Part shown: piece by piece, positions 1 through 5,191 of the stretch
How positions within the stretch are numbered: the stretch's first letter is position 1
Layout: each line of letters starts with the position of its first letter
Virus record (IMG/VR): IMGVR_UViG_3300042902_000256
Location: 1 to 38,657 of that record
Source of the DNA: a virus
Strand: one strand, 5' to 3'
DNA length: 38,657 bases
Program-made: the position numbers and the translations under genes
Notes under the pieces: generated by a model
Seen by the model: the letters and a program-made list of their open reading frames with translations, nothing else
The model's database searches: none
Told to the model about the DNA's origin: nothing

Positions 1-10
1 CACGAAAGCC

Positions 11-79
11 GCCTAACGCCTAGCTGTGCCGCCGAGTGCAGCGCAGCGGAACGAGGTCGGAACGAGCGCCGTGTTAGGC
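11..79 (+). repeat. attC recombination site 1 (integron cassette)
   Basis: The site opens with GCCTAAC (11-17) and closes with its exact reverse complement GTTAGGC (73-79). These match the integron core consensus RYYYAAC/GTTRRRY, and the 69-base length is normal for attC. The interior is imperfectly self-complementary and contains two GGAACGAG copies. An upstream cassette must have lain to the left (or at the right edge of the window, if the molecule is circular). Cassette ORFs to the right read in the expected direction. A GGAG at 83-86, just past the site, acts as ribosome binding site for the next ORF. Confidence 0.85.
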
Positions 80-95
80 GCTGGAGAATTGAGAA

Positions 96-260
96 ATGAA
101 CACACTGGAACTTGTAAAAACGCTTAACCACCAGGCAAACGAAATTGCTTCTGCTGAGCATAATGGGTGGAGCAACACCATGCGCGAGGCCGCAGACAAA
201 TTGGAGGAATTGCAGGAGCGCATTTATCAGCTTGAAAACCAATGCGCTAAGAGCGCATAA
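96..260 (+). CDS. Small cassette protein, 54 aa, helical
   Basis: This 54-codon frame begins with ATG at 96, nine bases after a GGAG, and ends at TAA 258-260. The protein is polar and probably all helical. Its C-terminal half (EAADKLEELQERIYQLE) has a heptad-like pattern suggesting a short coiled coil. It has no signal peptide or membrane segment. It sits directly after attC 1 and fills its cassette, as cassette genes do. I do not recognise the family and infer no function. Confidence 0.6.
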   Translation: MNTLELVKTLNHQANEIASAEHNGWSNTMREAADKLEELQERIYQLENQCAKSA

Positions 261-268
261 CTACAAAG

Positions 269-288
269 CTAACCGGATTGCCGGTTAG
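269..288. repeat. Perfect 8-bp hairpin after first cassette ORF
   Basis: CTAACCGG (269-276) and CCGGTTAG (281-288) pair perfectly around the loop ATTG. No T-run follows, so it is not a typical intrinsic terminator. Its outer bases, CTAAC...GTTAG, look like the R''/R' ends of an attC site with the interior deleted. It lies where the attC of the 54-aa cassette should be. It may be a collapsed attC, or a simple mRNA stem-loop. Confidence 0.5.
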
Positions 289-308
289 ACAGAACAGGAG
301 AACATGAA

Positions 309-605
309 GTGCCAGAGACAAACGAAAGCCCCGCTAGTGAAACAAACGCCGATGCAGGCAAGTCCGATTTGTTAAGCGATTTGTTATCTAGCGGGTTCGA
401 TTCTGCTAGCGACCTCATCGGATACTGCGCACTGCACTGTGAAACGCCCCGCGCCCTGTTTAATGGTAAGCAAATAAACGACATGATTAGGCTTGCTGGG
501 TATCCTTCAAACTGGGTACAGGAAGTACCCGCCGATGAGTGGTTTTCCGTACACCAGGACATGTTAGATCTGTGCAAATTAGCCAGAGAAAGATTAGCTA
601 GATAA
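309..605 (+). CDS. Hypothetical cassette protein, 98 aa
   Basis: GTG at 309 is chosen as start because AGGAG at 296-300 lies eight bases upstream; the ATG at 304 is in another frame and stops early. The first ~20 residues are polar and disordered (MPETNESPASETNADAGK). The rest is a mixed helical domain with cysteines in the CALHC segment and tryptophans near the C terminus. The stop TAA (603-605) lies inside the AGATAAC that begins the next attC-like site, a common cassette arrangement. No family was recognised. Confidence 0.6.
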   Translation: MPETNESPASETNADAGKSDLLSDLLSSGFDSASDLIGYCALHCETPRALFNGKQINDMIRLAGYPSNWVQEVPADEWFSVHQDMLDLCKLARERLAR

Positions 606-657
606 CGATTGAGCTTACGGGCTTGCCGATTTGGAACCATATAGATTGGAGTAATGA
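600..657 (+). repeat. Degenerate attC-like site 2
   Basis: It begins AGATAACGATTGAGCT, closely resembling the start of attC 3 (GATAACGATGAAGCT), and contains the short pairing CGG/CCG around GCTTG. The right end (GTAATGA, 651-657) departs from GTTRRRY, so this is probably a decayed site or a boundary of fused cassettes. It carries the GGAG (648-651) used by the next ORF. The assignment rests on position and left-end similarity only. Confidence 0.35.
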
Positions 658-659
658 AT

Positions 660-878
660 ATGCAAAACGAAACCACCAAAGATAAACCAGCCGCCGCAGT
701 AGGCAAGTCCGCCGTACAGCGTTTTGTTATCCGCCTGCGGTGTTTGTTTGGAAATCACGCATGGGAGTGCTACCCAGCATACGAAAACAAAATACCGTCA
801 CACGTAAAGCTGAAGTGTGGATTTTGTGGACATGCACCGCAAAAGCGATGGATCAAGATACCGCCTTATTGCGGATAA
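660..878 (+). CDS. Small cysteine-containing cassette protein, 72 aa
   Basis: ATG 660 is preferred over ATG 654 because GGAG at 648-651 is then eight bases upstream. The 72-aa product has a basic N-terminal part (VIRLRCLFGNHAWECYP) and a C-terminal KCGFCGH knuckle, with a further cysteine near the end. A single zinc-binding fold of the form C...C-x2-C...C is possible. The stop TAA at 876-878 falls inside the left end of attC 3. There are no membrane segments. Function is unknown. Confidence 0.6.
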   Translation: MQNETTKDKPAAAVGKSAVQRFVIRLRCLFGNHAWECYPAYENKIPSHVKLKCGFCGHAPQKRWIKIPPYCG

Positions 879-936
879 CGATGAAGCTCAAGGGCCGCGA
901 GCTTGCGAGCGGTCCATTTGAAGCGCCGTGTTAGGT
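873..936 (+). repeat. attC recombination site 3
   Basis: The left end GGATAAC (873-879) contains the stop codon of the preceding ORF, and the right end GTTAGGT (930-936) fits GTTRRRY exactly. The interior has GGGCCGC and GCGGTCC, which pair around a GAGC-rich centre, giving the foldable single-strand structure that integron integrases recognise. Length is 64 bases. The left core matches only at TAAC, so recombination activity is uncertain. Confidence 0.72.
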
Positions 937-958
937 TGCGGGTTTAACGGAGGCTGAA

Positions 959-1156
959 ATGGTAATGGCGAGATTGCATATAATTTGTGGCAACTGTGGA
1001 TGCAACGATGAATGGGAGTTGCGGATAGTGCGAGACGGCGACGATGTGACGCAGGACGAGCCAAAGTTCGAGGATGCCGCTTATTTTTCGTGCGGCAACT
1101 GTGCCACATTGCACGATCTCAAGGACAATGCCAAGAGCGTTAAATTAGCAACCTAA
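959..1156 (+). CDS. Small zinc-ribbon cassette protein, 65 aa
   Basis: The start ATG 959 follows GGAGG at 949-953; an internal ATG at 965 is possible. The 65-aa protein has two CxxC knuckles, CGNCGC near residue 10 and CGNC near residue 46, separated by an acidic segment. This is the pattern of a small zinc ribbon. The stop TAA (1154-1156) lies within the ACCTAAC core of attC 4. Zinc binding is inferred from the spacing alone; the partner or target is unknown. Confidence 0.65.
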   Translation: MVMARLHIICGNCGCNDEWELRIVRDGDDVTQDEPKFEDAAYFSCGNCATLHDLKDNAKSVKLAT

Positions 1157-1248
1157 CGCTTAACTCAGGCGACCGCTGCCGCGCCTGTGACTGACTATTG
1201 ACGATACCGACCACGCGGCAGCGGGTCGGCTGGAGTGTAGTGTTATGC
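1151..1248 (+). repeat. attC recombination site 4
   Basis: The left core ACCTAAC (1151-1157) fits RYYYAAC, and the right core GTTATGC (1242-1248) fits GTTRRRY with one mismatch. Inner arms GACCGCTGCCGCG and CGCGGCAGCGG pair almost perfectly around an unpaired centre. The site shares a 30-base block (1161-1190) and a 26-base block (1212-1237) identically with attC 5. The next ORF starts at the ATG inside the right core, and the GGAG used for it (1232-1235) is inside the site. Confidence 0.85.
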
Positions 1249-1556
1249 ATTGGAACTTCAAAAAAGACCGCCCATATTTCGTGCTCGACCCCGAAGGTGA
1301 CGGGATCACATATTTCGAGACCATCGAGGATCGCGACAAATTCGCCGCCGAGTGCATACAACAATACCTCTACGACGAATGGAGCGAGGATGTGGTGAAT
1401 GTGGTTGCTGGCGTAGTGACGCACCGCGCCCAGCAGACTGACCGAGAAGACCGACCGGCAGAACTGGACGAGGAAGGTTGTGACGGTGACGGCCTCTACT
1501 GGGACCCTGACTGCGCATACAGATGCAACTACAAGCTGCTGCCTGTTGATGCATAA
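1245..1556 (+). CDS. Acidic hypothetical cassette protein, 103 aa
   Basis: ATG 1245 overlaps the right core of attC 4, and GGAG (1232-1235) within that attC gives nine-base spacing. The 103-aa product is strongly acidic, begins MHWNFKKDRPYFVLDPEGD and is rich in tryptophan, tyrosine and aspartate; four cysteines lie in its last third. Stop TAA 1554-1556 is within the GCATAAC left core of attC 5. No family was recognised. Being bounded exactly by two attC sites marks it as a cassette gene. Confidence 0.65.
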   Translation: MHWNFKKDRPYFVLDPEGDGITYFETIEDRDKFAAECIQQYLYDEWSEDVVNVVAGVVTHRAQQTDREDRPAELDEEGCDGDGLYWDPDCAYRCNYKLLPVDA

Positions 1557-1650
1557 CGCCTAACTCAGGCGACCGCTGCCGCGCCTGTGAATGTAAATTT
1601 TAGCAAGAACCGACACGCGGCAGCGGGTCGGCTGGAGTGACGGGTTATAT
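1551..1650 (+). repeat. attC recombination site 5
   Basis: The left core is GCATAAC (1551-1557) and the right core GTTATAT (1644-1650). The blocks 1561-1590 and 1614-1639 are identical to the corresponding parts of attC 4, while the central unpaired segment differs. That pattern, with conserved arms and a variable loop, is typical of attC sites sharing one source. It is the last clear attC in the array. Confidence 0.8.
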
Positions 1651-1665
1651 TTCGTGAGGTGCCAC

Positions 1666-1929
1666 ATGGCTGAACAGACTATCAAGACGATGGAAATACC
1701 GCTGGACCACCGGGACAAACAGACACCGATGATCACCAGCACGATGAAGCAGTACTGCATGGGTGAGTTTGAGTGGCAAGAGGATGTGCCGTATTACGAT
1801 GAAAACGGAGAGCTACACGAGCACACGGCGACCTATACGGTGCCCTGGGATCTGTGCAAGAGGATATACAAGCAGATGGCTACGATGGCGAATGGCAGCC
1901 CTGAAATGGAACTGGAACGAGAAATATAA
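1666..1929 (+). CDS. Hypothetical protein of the last cassette, 87 aa
   Basis: ATG 1666 is preceded by GAGGT at 1656-1660; a GTG at 1654 would add four residues. The 87-aa protein is acidic and contains a two-tyrosine stretch (DVPYYDENGELHEHTATY) followed by a C-terminal helix. The stop lies in ATATAAC (1924-1930), which resembles a left attC core, but no right core follows. The array therefore ends here or the last attC was lost. Function is unknown. Confidence 0.55.
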   Translation: MAEQTIKTMEIPLDHRDKQTPMITSTMKQYCMGEFEWQEDVPYYDENGELHEHTATYTVPWDLCKRIYKQMATMANGSPEMELEREI

Positions 1930-1978
1930 CAACGGACTATACTGCAAATGAAATCATCATCACCAAAAAGGTGCAATT

Positions 1979-2305
1979 ATGCTATCACCTGAGATTATAG
2001 CGATGATGACGCCGGAGCAACGGTTATGGCTGTCGCAGCAGGGGAATCGTGCAAGGGAGCTGCTGCGACTGGCACAAGAACCGCCAGACTATCTACCTGT
2101 ACCCAAGGCCTTTCAGCGCTTCGTTATCCTTGGCTCACTCGAATTTGACCGGCCGATAGTGCGCACCGCCCTCTTCTTCGACTGCGGCCACACCGGCCGT
2201 TATCGCACGGTAATAGGCACCACGCCGCAGCCAGGTACTACGGGATGGTACAACGGAATCCATCAGGTTGCCGAAACAATTCCACCCGTTCGCCTCATCT
2301 TCTAA
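1979..2305 (+). CDS. Hypothetical protein convergent with integrase, 108 aa
   Basis: The start ATG 1979 follows AAGGTG (1968-1973). The 108-aa protein starts with a short helical region (MLSPEIIAMMTPEQRLWLSQQ) and continues into a segment rich in beta-forming residues, with one cysteine-histidine pair (FDCGHTG). No attC follows it, so it is probably not a cassette gene. Its stop overlaps the integrase stop by three bases on the opposite strand (2303-2305 against 2302-2304). I recognise no family. Confidence 0.55.
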   Translation: MLSPEIIAMMTPEQRLWLSQQGNRARELLRLAQEPPDYLPVPKAFQRFVILGSLEFDRPIVRTALFFDCGHTGRYRTVIGTTPQPGTTGWYNGIHQVAETIPPVRLIF

Positions 2306-3339
2306 ATCAGCTTTCTCGCCACCGCAGACGGCCTGATATGCGTGTACCGCTTCAACGTCTTCCAGTCTGTGTGGCCGGTAATACTCGCCACCTCCTCGAT
2401 GGCTAGCCCCATCTCAAAAAACCGACTGGTGGCCTCATGGCGCAAGTCGTGGAATCGCACGTCGGCAATGCCCGCCGCCTTCTTCGAGCGATTGAACTCC
2501 TGAGTGATGCTATCTGCAGCCAGATTAAACAGCGTCACAGCCCGAGCCTCGGCGGGGTTGGCCTTCTCCATGGCTGCCTTAATTCTCTCCTCGGCATCCT
2601 TCTTGGCTATGTTCAGGATAACCCGAGCCCGAGGCGTGAGCGGCACCTCACGCGGCTTGCCAATCTTGGTATCAGGTACCAGCAGCCTATCGCCCAGGTC
2701 ATGCTCTGGCTTTGCCTTGGCTAATTCCCCACGCCGCATCGCCGTTTCCACGGCAAACCACGCCACCGGACACAGCTTGTCAGACCCAGAGAACGCGACG
2801 ATCTTCTCCAGCTCCCAATCCTCCACCCGCCTGTCGCGCTGATTGCCTGCAGAGAGCGTCTTTGTCACCCTCAAAATGCCCTTGGCCACCGTCACAGGAT
2901 TCGCCACCAGGTGAATGCCCCACAGCGCCATGGCCGTATCGATAGCATGAGAGAGAGTGCCAAGCTCCTTGCGCACCGTATCCGCCACCACATCATCCAG
3001 ACGATCATCCACGTAATCAATCACCGACTCCGCAGACAACGCCGCCAGCGACAAATCACCCAGCTCTCTGGTGATGATGCTGATGCGTGACAGCTCCTTA
3101 ACTGAGCTCTTCTTCCGGGGAGTGATGAGCAACTGGTACTTCTCCAGCATCGCCTCCACCGACATCCGCGCAGCCGCTGAGTGGTCGCGAAACAGACCCT
3201 GCGCCATCTCCTCTTCAAGGGTTCGCGCCCAATCCTGAGCCGCCGCCTTAGTACGGAACGTCTCCGATACAGGCTTGTGACCAGTCTTCCTAATTATTGC
3301 CTGCCACCGGCCGCTGGCCAGCTTTCTGAATGTCGCCAT
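2302..3339 (-). CDS. int: Tyrosine integrase, 345 aa
   Basis: It catalyses site-specific recombination between phage and host attachment sites. From the chosen start (MATFRKLASGRW) the protein has an N-terminal arm-binding domain (~1-55), a core-binding SAM-like domain (~58-150) and a C-terminal catalytic domain. The full active-site set is present: R202 (MRRGE), a lysine near 225-228, H297 and R300 (HDLRH), H323 (TGHTD) and nucleophile Y332. An upstream extension to 3525 is open but would run through the tRNA fragment, so it is rejected. The gene reads away from the attachment core, which lies about 110 bases upstream, as in P4-type integrases that use tRNA genes. The enzyme appears intact. 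Confidence 0.95.
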   Translation of the reverse strand: MATFRKLASGRWQAIIRKTGHKPVSETFRTKAAAQDWARTLEEEMAQGLFRDHSAAARMSVEAMLEKYQLLITPRKKSSVKELSRISIITRELGDLSLAALSAESVIDYVDDRLDDVVADTVRKELGTLSHAIDTAMALWGIHLVANPVTVAKGILRVTKTLSAGNQRDRRVEDWELEKIVAFSGSDKLCPVAWFAVETAMRRGELAKAKPEHDLGDRLLVPDTKIGKPREVPLTPRARVILNIAKKDAEERIKAAMEKANPAEARAVTLFNLAADSITQEFNRSKKAAGIADVRFHDLRHEATSRFFEMGLAIEEVASITGHTDWKTLKRYTHIRPSAVARKLI

Positions 3340-3384
3340 AGAGCGCGATATTGCACCAAATGGCATACCGTGGCTAGACGCCAA

Positions 3385-3402
3385 TGTGATGAAATTGTGA
3401 TG
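3385..3402 (+). promoter_or_regulatory. Putative integrase arm-type site, integrase side
   Basis: TGTGATG occurs twice in direct repeat here, separated by AAAT. The same 18-base arrangement recurs at 3617-3634 with 16 of 18 bases identical. Paired short direct repeats on both sides of an attachment core are the usual layout of arm-type binding sites for the N-terminal domain of phage integrases. Binding by this integrase is inferred. Confidence 0.6.
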
Positions 3403-3450
3403 GAGGGAAATTTTGACGCGGAAGAAATCCGCGTAACCTATTGGTTTTAT

Positions 3451-3499
3451 TGGTGTCCCGGATACGATTCGAACGTACGGCCTTCCCCTTAGGAGGGGG
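3451..3499 (-). other. attP: Attachment core: 3' part of tRNA-Arg(CCU)
   Basis: Read on the minus strand, the segment contains an anticodon stem-loop with loop CTCCTAA (anticodon CCU), a variable region, a T arm with GTTCGAATC, the acceptor 3' strand and the encoded CCA. No matching 5' half (GTCCCGG start) lies upstream, so this is a fragment and not a functional tRNA. Such a fragment is what a phage carries to rebuild the 3' end of the host tRNA gene after integration. Host downstream sequence would normally follow its CCA end. Here the integrase follows and arm-type repeats flank both sides, which fits intact attP. Confidence 0.8.
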
Positions 3500-3616
3500 T
3501 TTAATACAATAGCCAACGATGGCAATCAATGGCTATTAGTTGTTTATTATCAACACCTTGCCGCACTCCGATTGTCATTATTTGCCATTGTAAAACATGG
3601 CTTTCCATTCTGGCAC

Positions 3617-3634
3617 TGTGATGGAATTGTGATC
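3617..3634 (+). promoter_or_regulatory. Putative integrase arm-type site, late-gene side
   Basis: This is the second copy of the double TGTGATG motif (16 of 18 bases identical to 3385-3402), in the same orientation but on the other side of the tRNA core. Between it and the core lie further short repeats of ATGGC/GCCAT (3519-3604) that could bind accessory factors such as IHF or an excisionase. Having both arms in one molecule supports an unintegrated attP. Confidence 0.55.
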
Positions 3635-3651
3635 AACCAACGACGCCAGCA

Positions 3652-4071
3652 CTATTGACTGGCCACCAGCCTTGGCCACCTGTCGTGTACGGCCATGAAC
3701 TCGGGCAGTGTCGGGGTGATGGTGACGACGTAGACGCGGTGCTCGTTGCCGTTGCGGGTTAGGCAGCCCTGGATAAACTGTCCTTTGGTCACATGGTACC
3801 AGTGGCTTTTGCCTGCTTCATCCTTCTCCATGAATCCATCGACTGCTATCAGTACCGGCTTTGGCTGGTACTGGTTCCACTTGCCGGCTTCGATGCTGTC
3901 GTGGCGGGCCCAGCCGGTTTGGGGCAGGGTGCCCTCCTCCCCTTTACGCCGTCCCCAGGTCACAAGCTGTACGCTGCCGTCGTGCTTTCTGACCGGCACG
4001 GCTGCATTGGGTTGGGGAAAGTAGACGGTGACGTTCTTGCCGTCTACCTGATATCGGACGCCTCCACACAT
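3652..4071 (-). CDS. Compact SRAP-family protein (YedK/HMCES type), 139 aa
   Basis: SRAP proteins form a thiazolidine crosslink between Cys2 and abasic sites in single-stranded DNA, shielding them. After removal of Met1, C2 is exposed (MCGGVRY). The other family signatures are present in compact form: WGRR at 39-42, DGFMEKD with E82 in the place of the catalytic glutamate, and VHDRWP with H129 in the place of the catalytic histidine. At 139 aa it is much shorter than cellular members (about 220 aa or more). It starts five bases after the stop of a 31-aa ORF and has little Shine-Dalgarno sequence of its own, so translational coupling is likely. It may protect phage DNA during replication or recombination; that role is inference. 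Confidence 0.8.
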   Translation of the reverse strand: MCGGVRYQVDGKNVTVYFPQPNAAVPVRKHDGSVQLVTWGRRKGEEGTLPQTGWARHDSIEAGKWNQYQPKPVLIAVDGFMEKDEAGKSHWYHVTKGQFIQGCLTRNGNEHRVYVVTITPTLPEFMAVHDRWPRLVASQ

Positions 4072-4075
4072 GCGG

Positions 4076-4171
4076 CTAGTATAACCGGGCGGCTTCTATC
4101 AGGCAGCGGATTATGAAACCGATGATAGCCATGCCCTTGGTAGTGAGCGTGATGGTGATGTGAATCTTCAT
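4076..4171 (-). CDS. Small hydrophobic ORF upstream of SRAP gene, 31 aa
   Basis: This short frame starts at ATG 4169-4171 behind AGGGG on the minus strand and stops five bases before the SRAP start. The product begins MKIHITITLTTKG and continues with a hydrophobic stretch (MAIIGFIIRCLIEAA) that could span or sit in a membrane. The good ribosome binding site and tight spacing suggest it is translated and couples translation into the next gene. No family was recognised. Confidence 0.5.
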   Translation of the reverse strand: MKIHITITLTTKGMAIIGFIIRCLIEAARLY

Positions 4172-4231
4172 GATAGTAACCCCTGTTATTTAGAGGTTAC
4201 TGATTATCAGGATTTTTTGTGGGAAGTCAGC

Positions 4232-4281
4232 AAGGGGCCGGCCCCGTTCCGGAACCGTTCCGGAACCGGGGCCGGCCCTTT
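4232..4281. terminator. Long GC-rich hairpin, probable terminator
   Basis: AAGGGGCCGGCCCCG and CGGGGCCGGCCCTTT form near-perfect arms of about 15 bp. The centre holds two tandem copies of the palindrome GTTCCGGAAC. The structure separates the late-operon end and the secreted-protein gene from the SRAP gene. A T-rich segment (GATTTTTTG, 4211-4219) lies beyond the hairpin on the low-coordinate side, too far for a canonical terminator. It could stop transcription in either direction or bind a dimeric protein. Confidence 0.5.
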
Positions 4282-4326
4282 AGGGTTTCTGGCATCCATG
4301 CACGTCACCACCCTATTACATGAATT

Positions 4327-4357
4327 TTGATATCTCGACCGTCATACAGGGTATAAC
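4327..4357 (+). promoter_or_regulatory. Putative sigma-70 promoter of secreted small protein
   Basis: TTGATA (4327-4332) and TATAAC (4352-4357) resemble -35 and -10 boxes, but the 19-base spacer is long. The palindrome GGGTATAACCC (4349-4359) covers the -10 box and could be an operator. The location just upstream of an isolated plus-strand gene in a minus-strand region fits a moron with its own promoter. Confidence 0.35.
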
Positions 4358-4380
4358 CCAATCAAAAAAGGCGGTGAGCT

Positions 4381-4563
4381 ATGCGTTTTATCCTTCCAGT
4401 TACCTTGTCCCTCATTGTGGCAGGATGGGTTCTATCCTCGGCACCTGGAGCAGCCGCGTGTAGATCAGCCTACGACGCGGCCGGGAGAGCCGCTATCGAT
4501 GAGCAGCGGCGGGGTGTGCCGATGGCCCCAGCGCTGGAGGCGCTGGAGCGAGCCTGCCGGTAA
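4381..4563 (+). CDS. Small secreted protein (moron), 60 aa
   Basis: ATG 4381 follows AAGGCGGTGAG. The first ~26 residues (MRFILPVTLSLIVAGWVLSS...GAAAC) form a signal peptide: a basic start, a hydrophobic core and a small-residue cleavage region. Cleavage before or at C27 is possible, so a lipoprotein cannot be excluded, although the lipobox is imperfect. The mature part is only about 34 residues, with a second cysteine near the end. It lies alone on the plus strand between a promoter-like sequence and the convergent tail genes. This is the usual setting of lysogenic-conversion genes, but its function is unknown. Confidence 0.6.
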   Translation: MRFILPVTLSLIVAGWVLSSAPGAAACRSAYDAAGRAAIDEQRRGVPMAPALEALERACR

Positions 4564-4573
4564 CCGACCTGCA

Positions 4574-5191
4574 TCACCAGGCGATCGCCTGAATGGCGAT
4601 ACCGGCAGCTGTGTGGTCGAGGTAGTTGGGGTCTGTGGTCAACAGCTGCGTGCGGGCGACGATGTCTGCCACCGATTCCTGCAAACCACATTTCTTACTC
4701 CACTGTGTGGTCCAGTTTAGGCCCAGCTCGGTAACCATAGCCTCCACGTCCGTTACAGGTATGCTGAGGTGACGCACGTTGTTGGCGTCACGGATATCCA
4801 TAGTTGCCAGCCCCAGCCTAGTGGCTAGGCGAGTGCCGTCATCCAGCTTGCGCACATCCGCATCGGTTGCGTCCATCGTGATGCCGTTGGCGCAGGTATG
4901 GCCGGTAGCAAGTGCTACGTCCATGCTGTTACTGATAGCGCTGAGTTTGTTCTCTACCAGCTCACTCAGTAGTTTCTCCGCCGCTGCTATGGGGTCTGCC
5001 TCCTCCCACCTCGTACCGTCGAGCGATAGACGCGGGGTGTGCATGTCGTCGGGGACTGGCGGTGCGTTGGTGACGAAAATATCAGTCATATTAACGTCAA
5101 TAGGACAATCAACCGAACGCGCGGTTATCTCGTCAACTGAAACGACATTTTTTAATGTCCTGTCGGTATTTAACACCGCGTTTATTTTCAT
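4574..5191 (-). CDS. Tail fibre-associated protein with DUF4376-like domain, 205 aa
   Basis: The N-terminal ~80 residues are variable. The C-terminal ~120 residues (from the SNSMDVALATGH region to the AIAW end) resemble the DUF4376 domain of phage tail fibre and fibre-assembly proteins. Its ATG overlaps the stop of the tail fibre gene (5188-5191), so the two are coupled. It is the last gene of the late operon. It is probably a fibre chaperone or distal fibre component; domain recognition is by pattern only. Confidence 0.6.
   Translation of the reverse strand: MKINAVLNTDRTLKNVVSVDEITARSVDCPIDVNMTDIFVTNAPPVPDDMHTPRLSLDGTRWEEADPIAAAEKLLSELVENKLSAISNSMDVALATGHTCANGITMDATDADVRKLDDGTRLATRLGLATMDIRDANNVRHLSIPVTDVEAMVTELGLNWTTQWSKKCGLQESVADIVARTQLLTTDPNYLDHTAAGIAIQAIAW

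Noticed and set aside
3451-3560. A complete tRNA-Arg gene at the attachment site
   Set aside because: No 5' acceptor strand or D arm is found upstream on the minus strand. Only the part from the anticodon stem to CCA is present.
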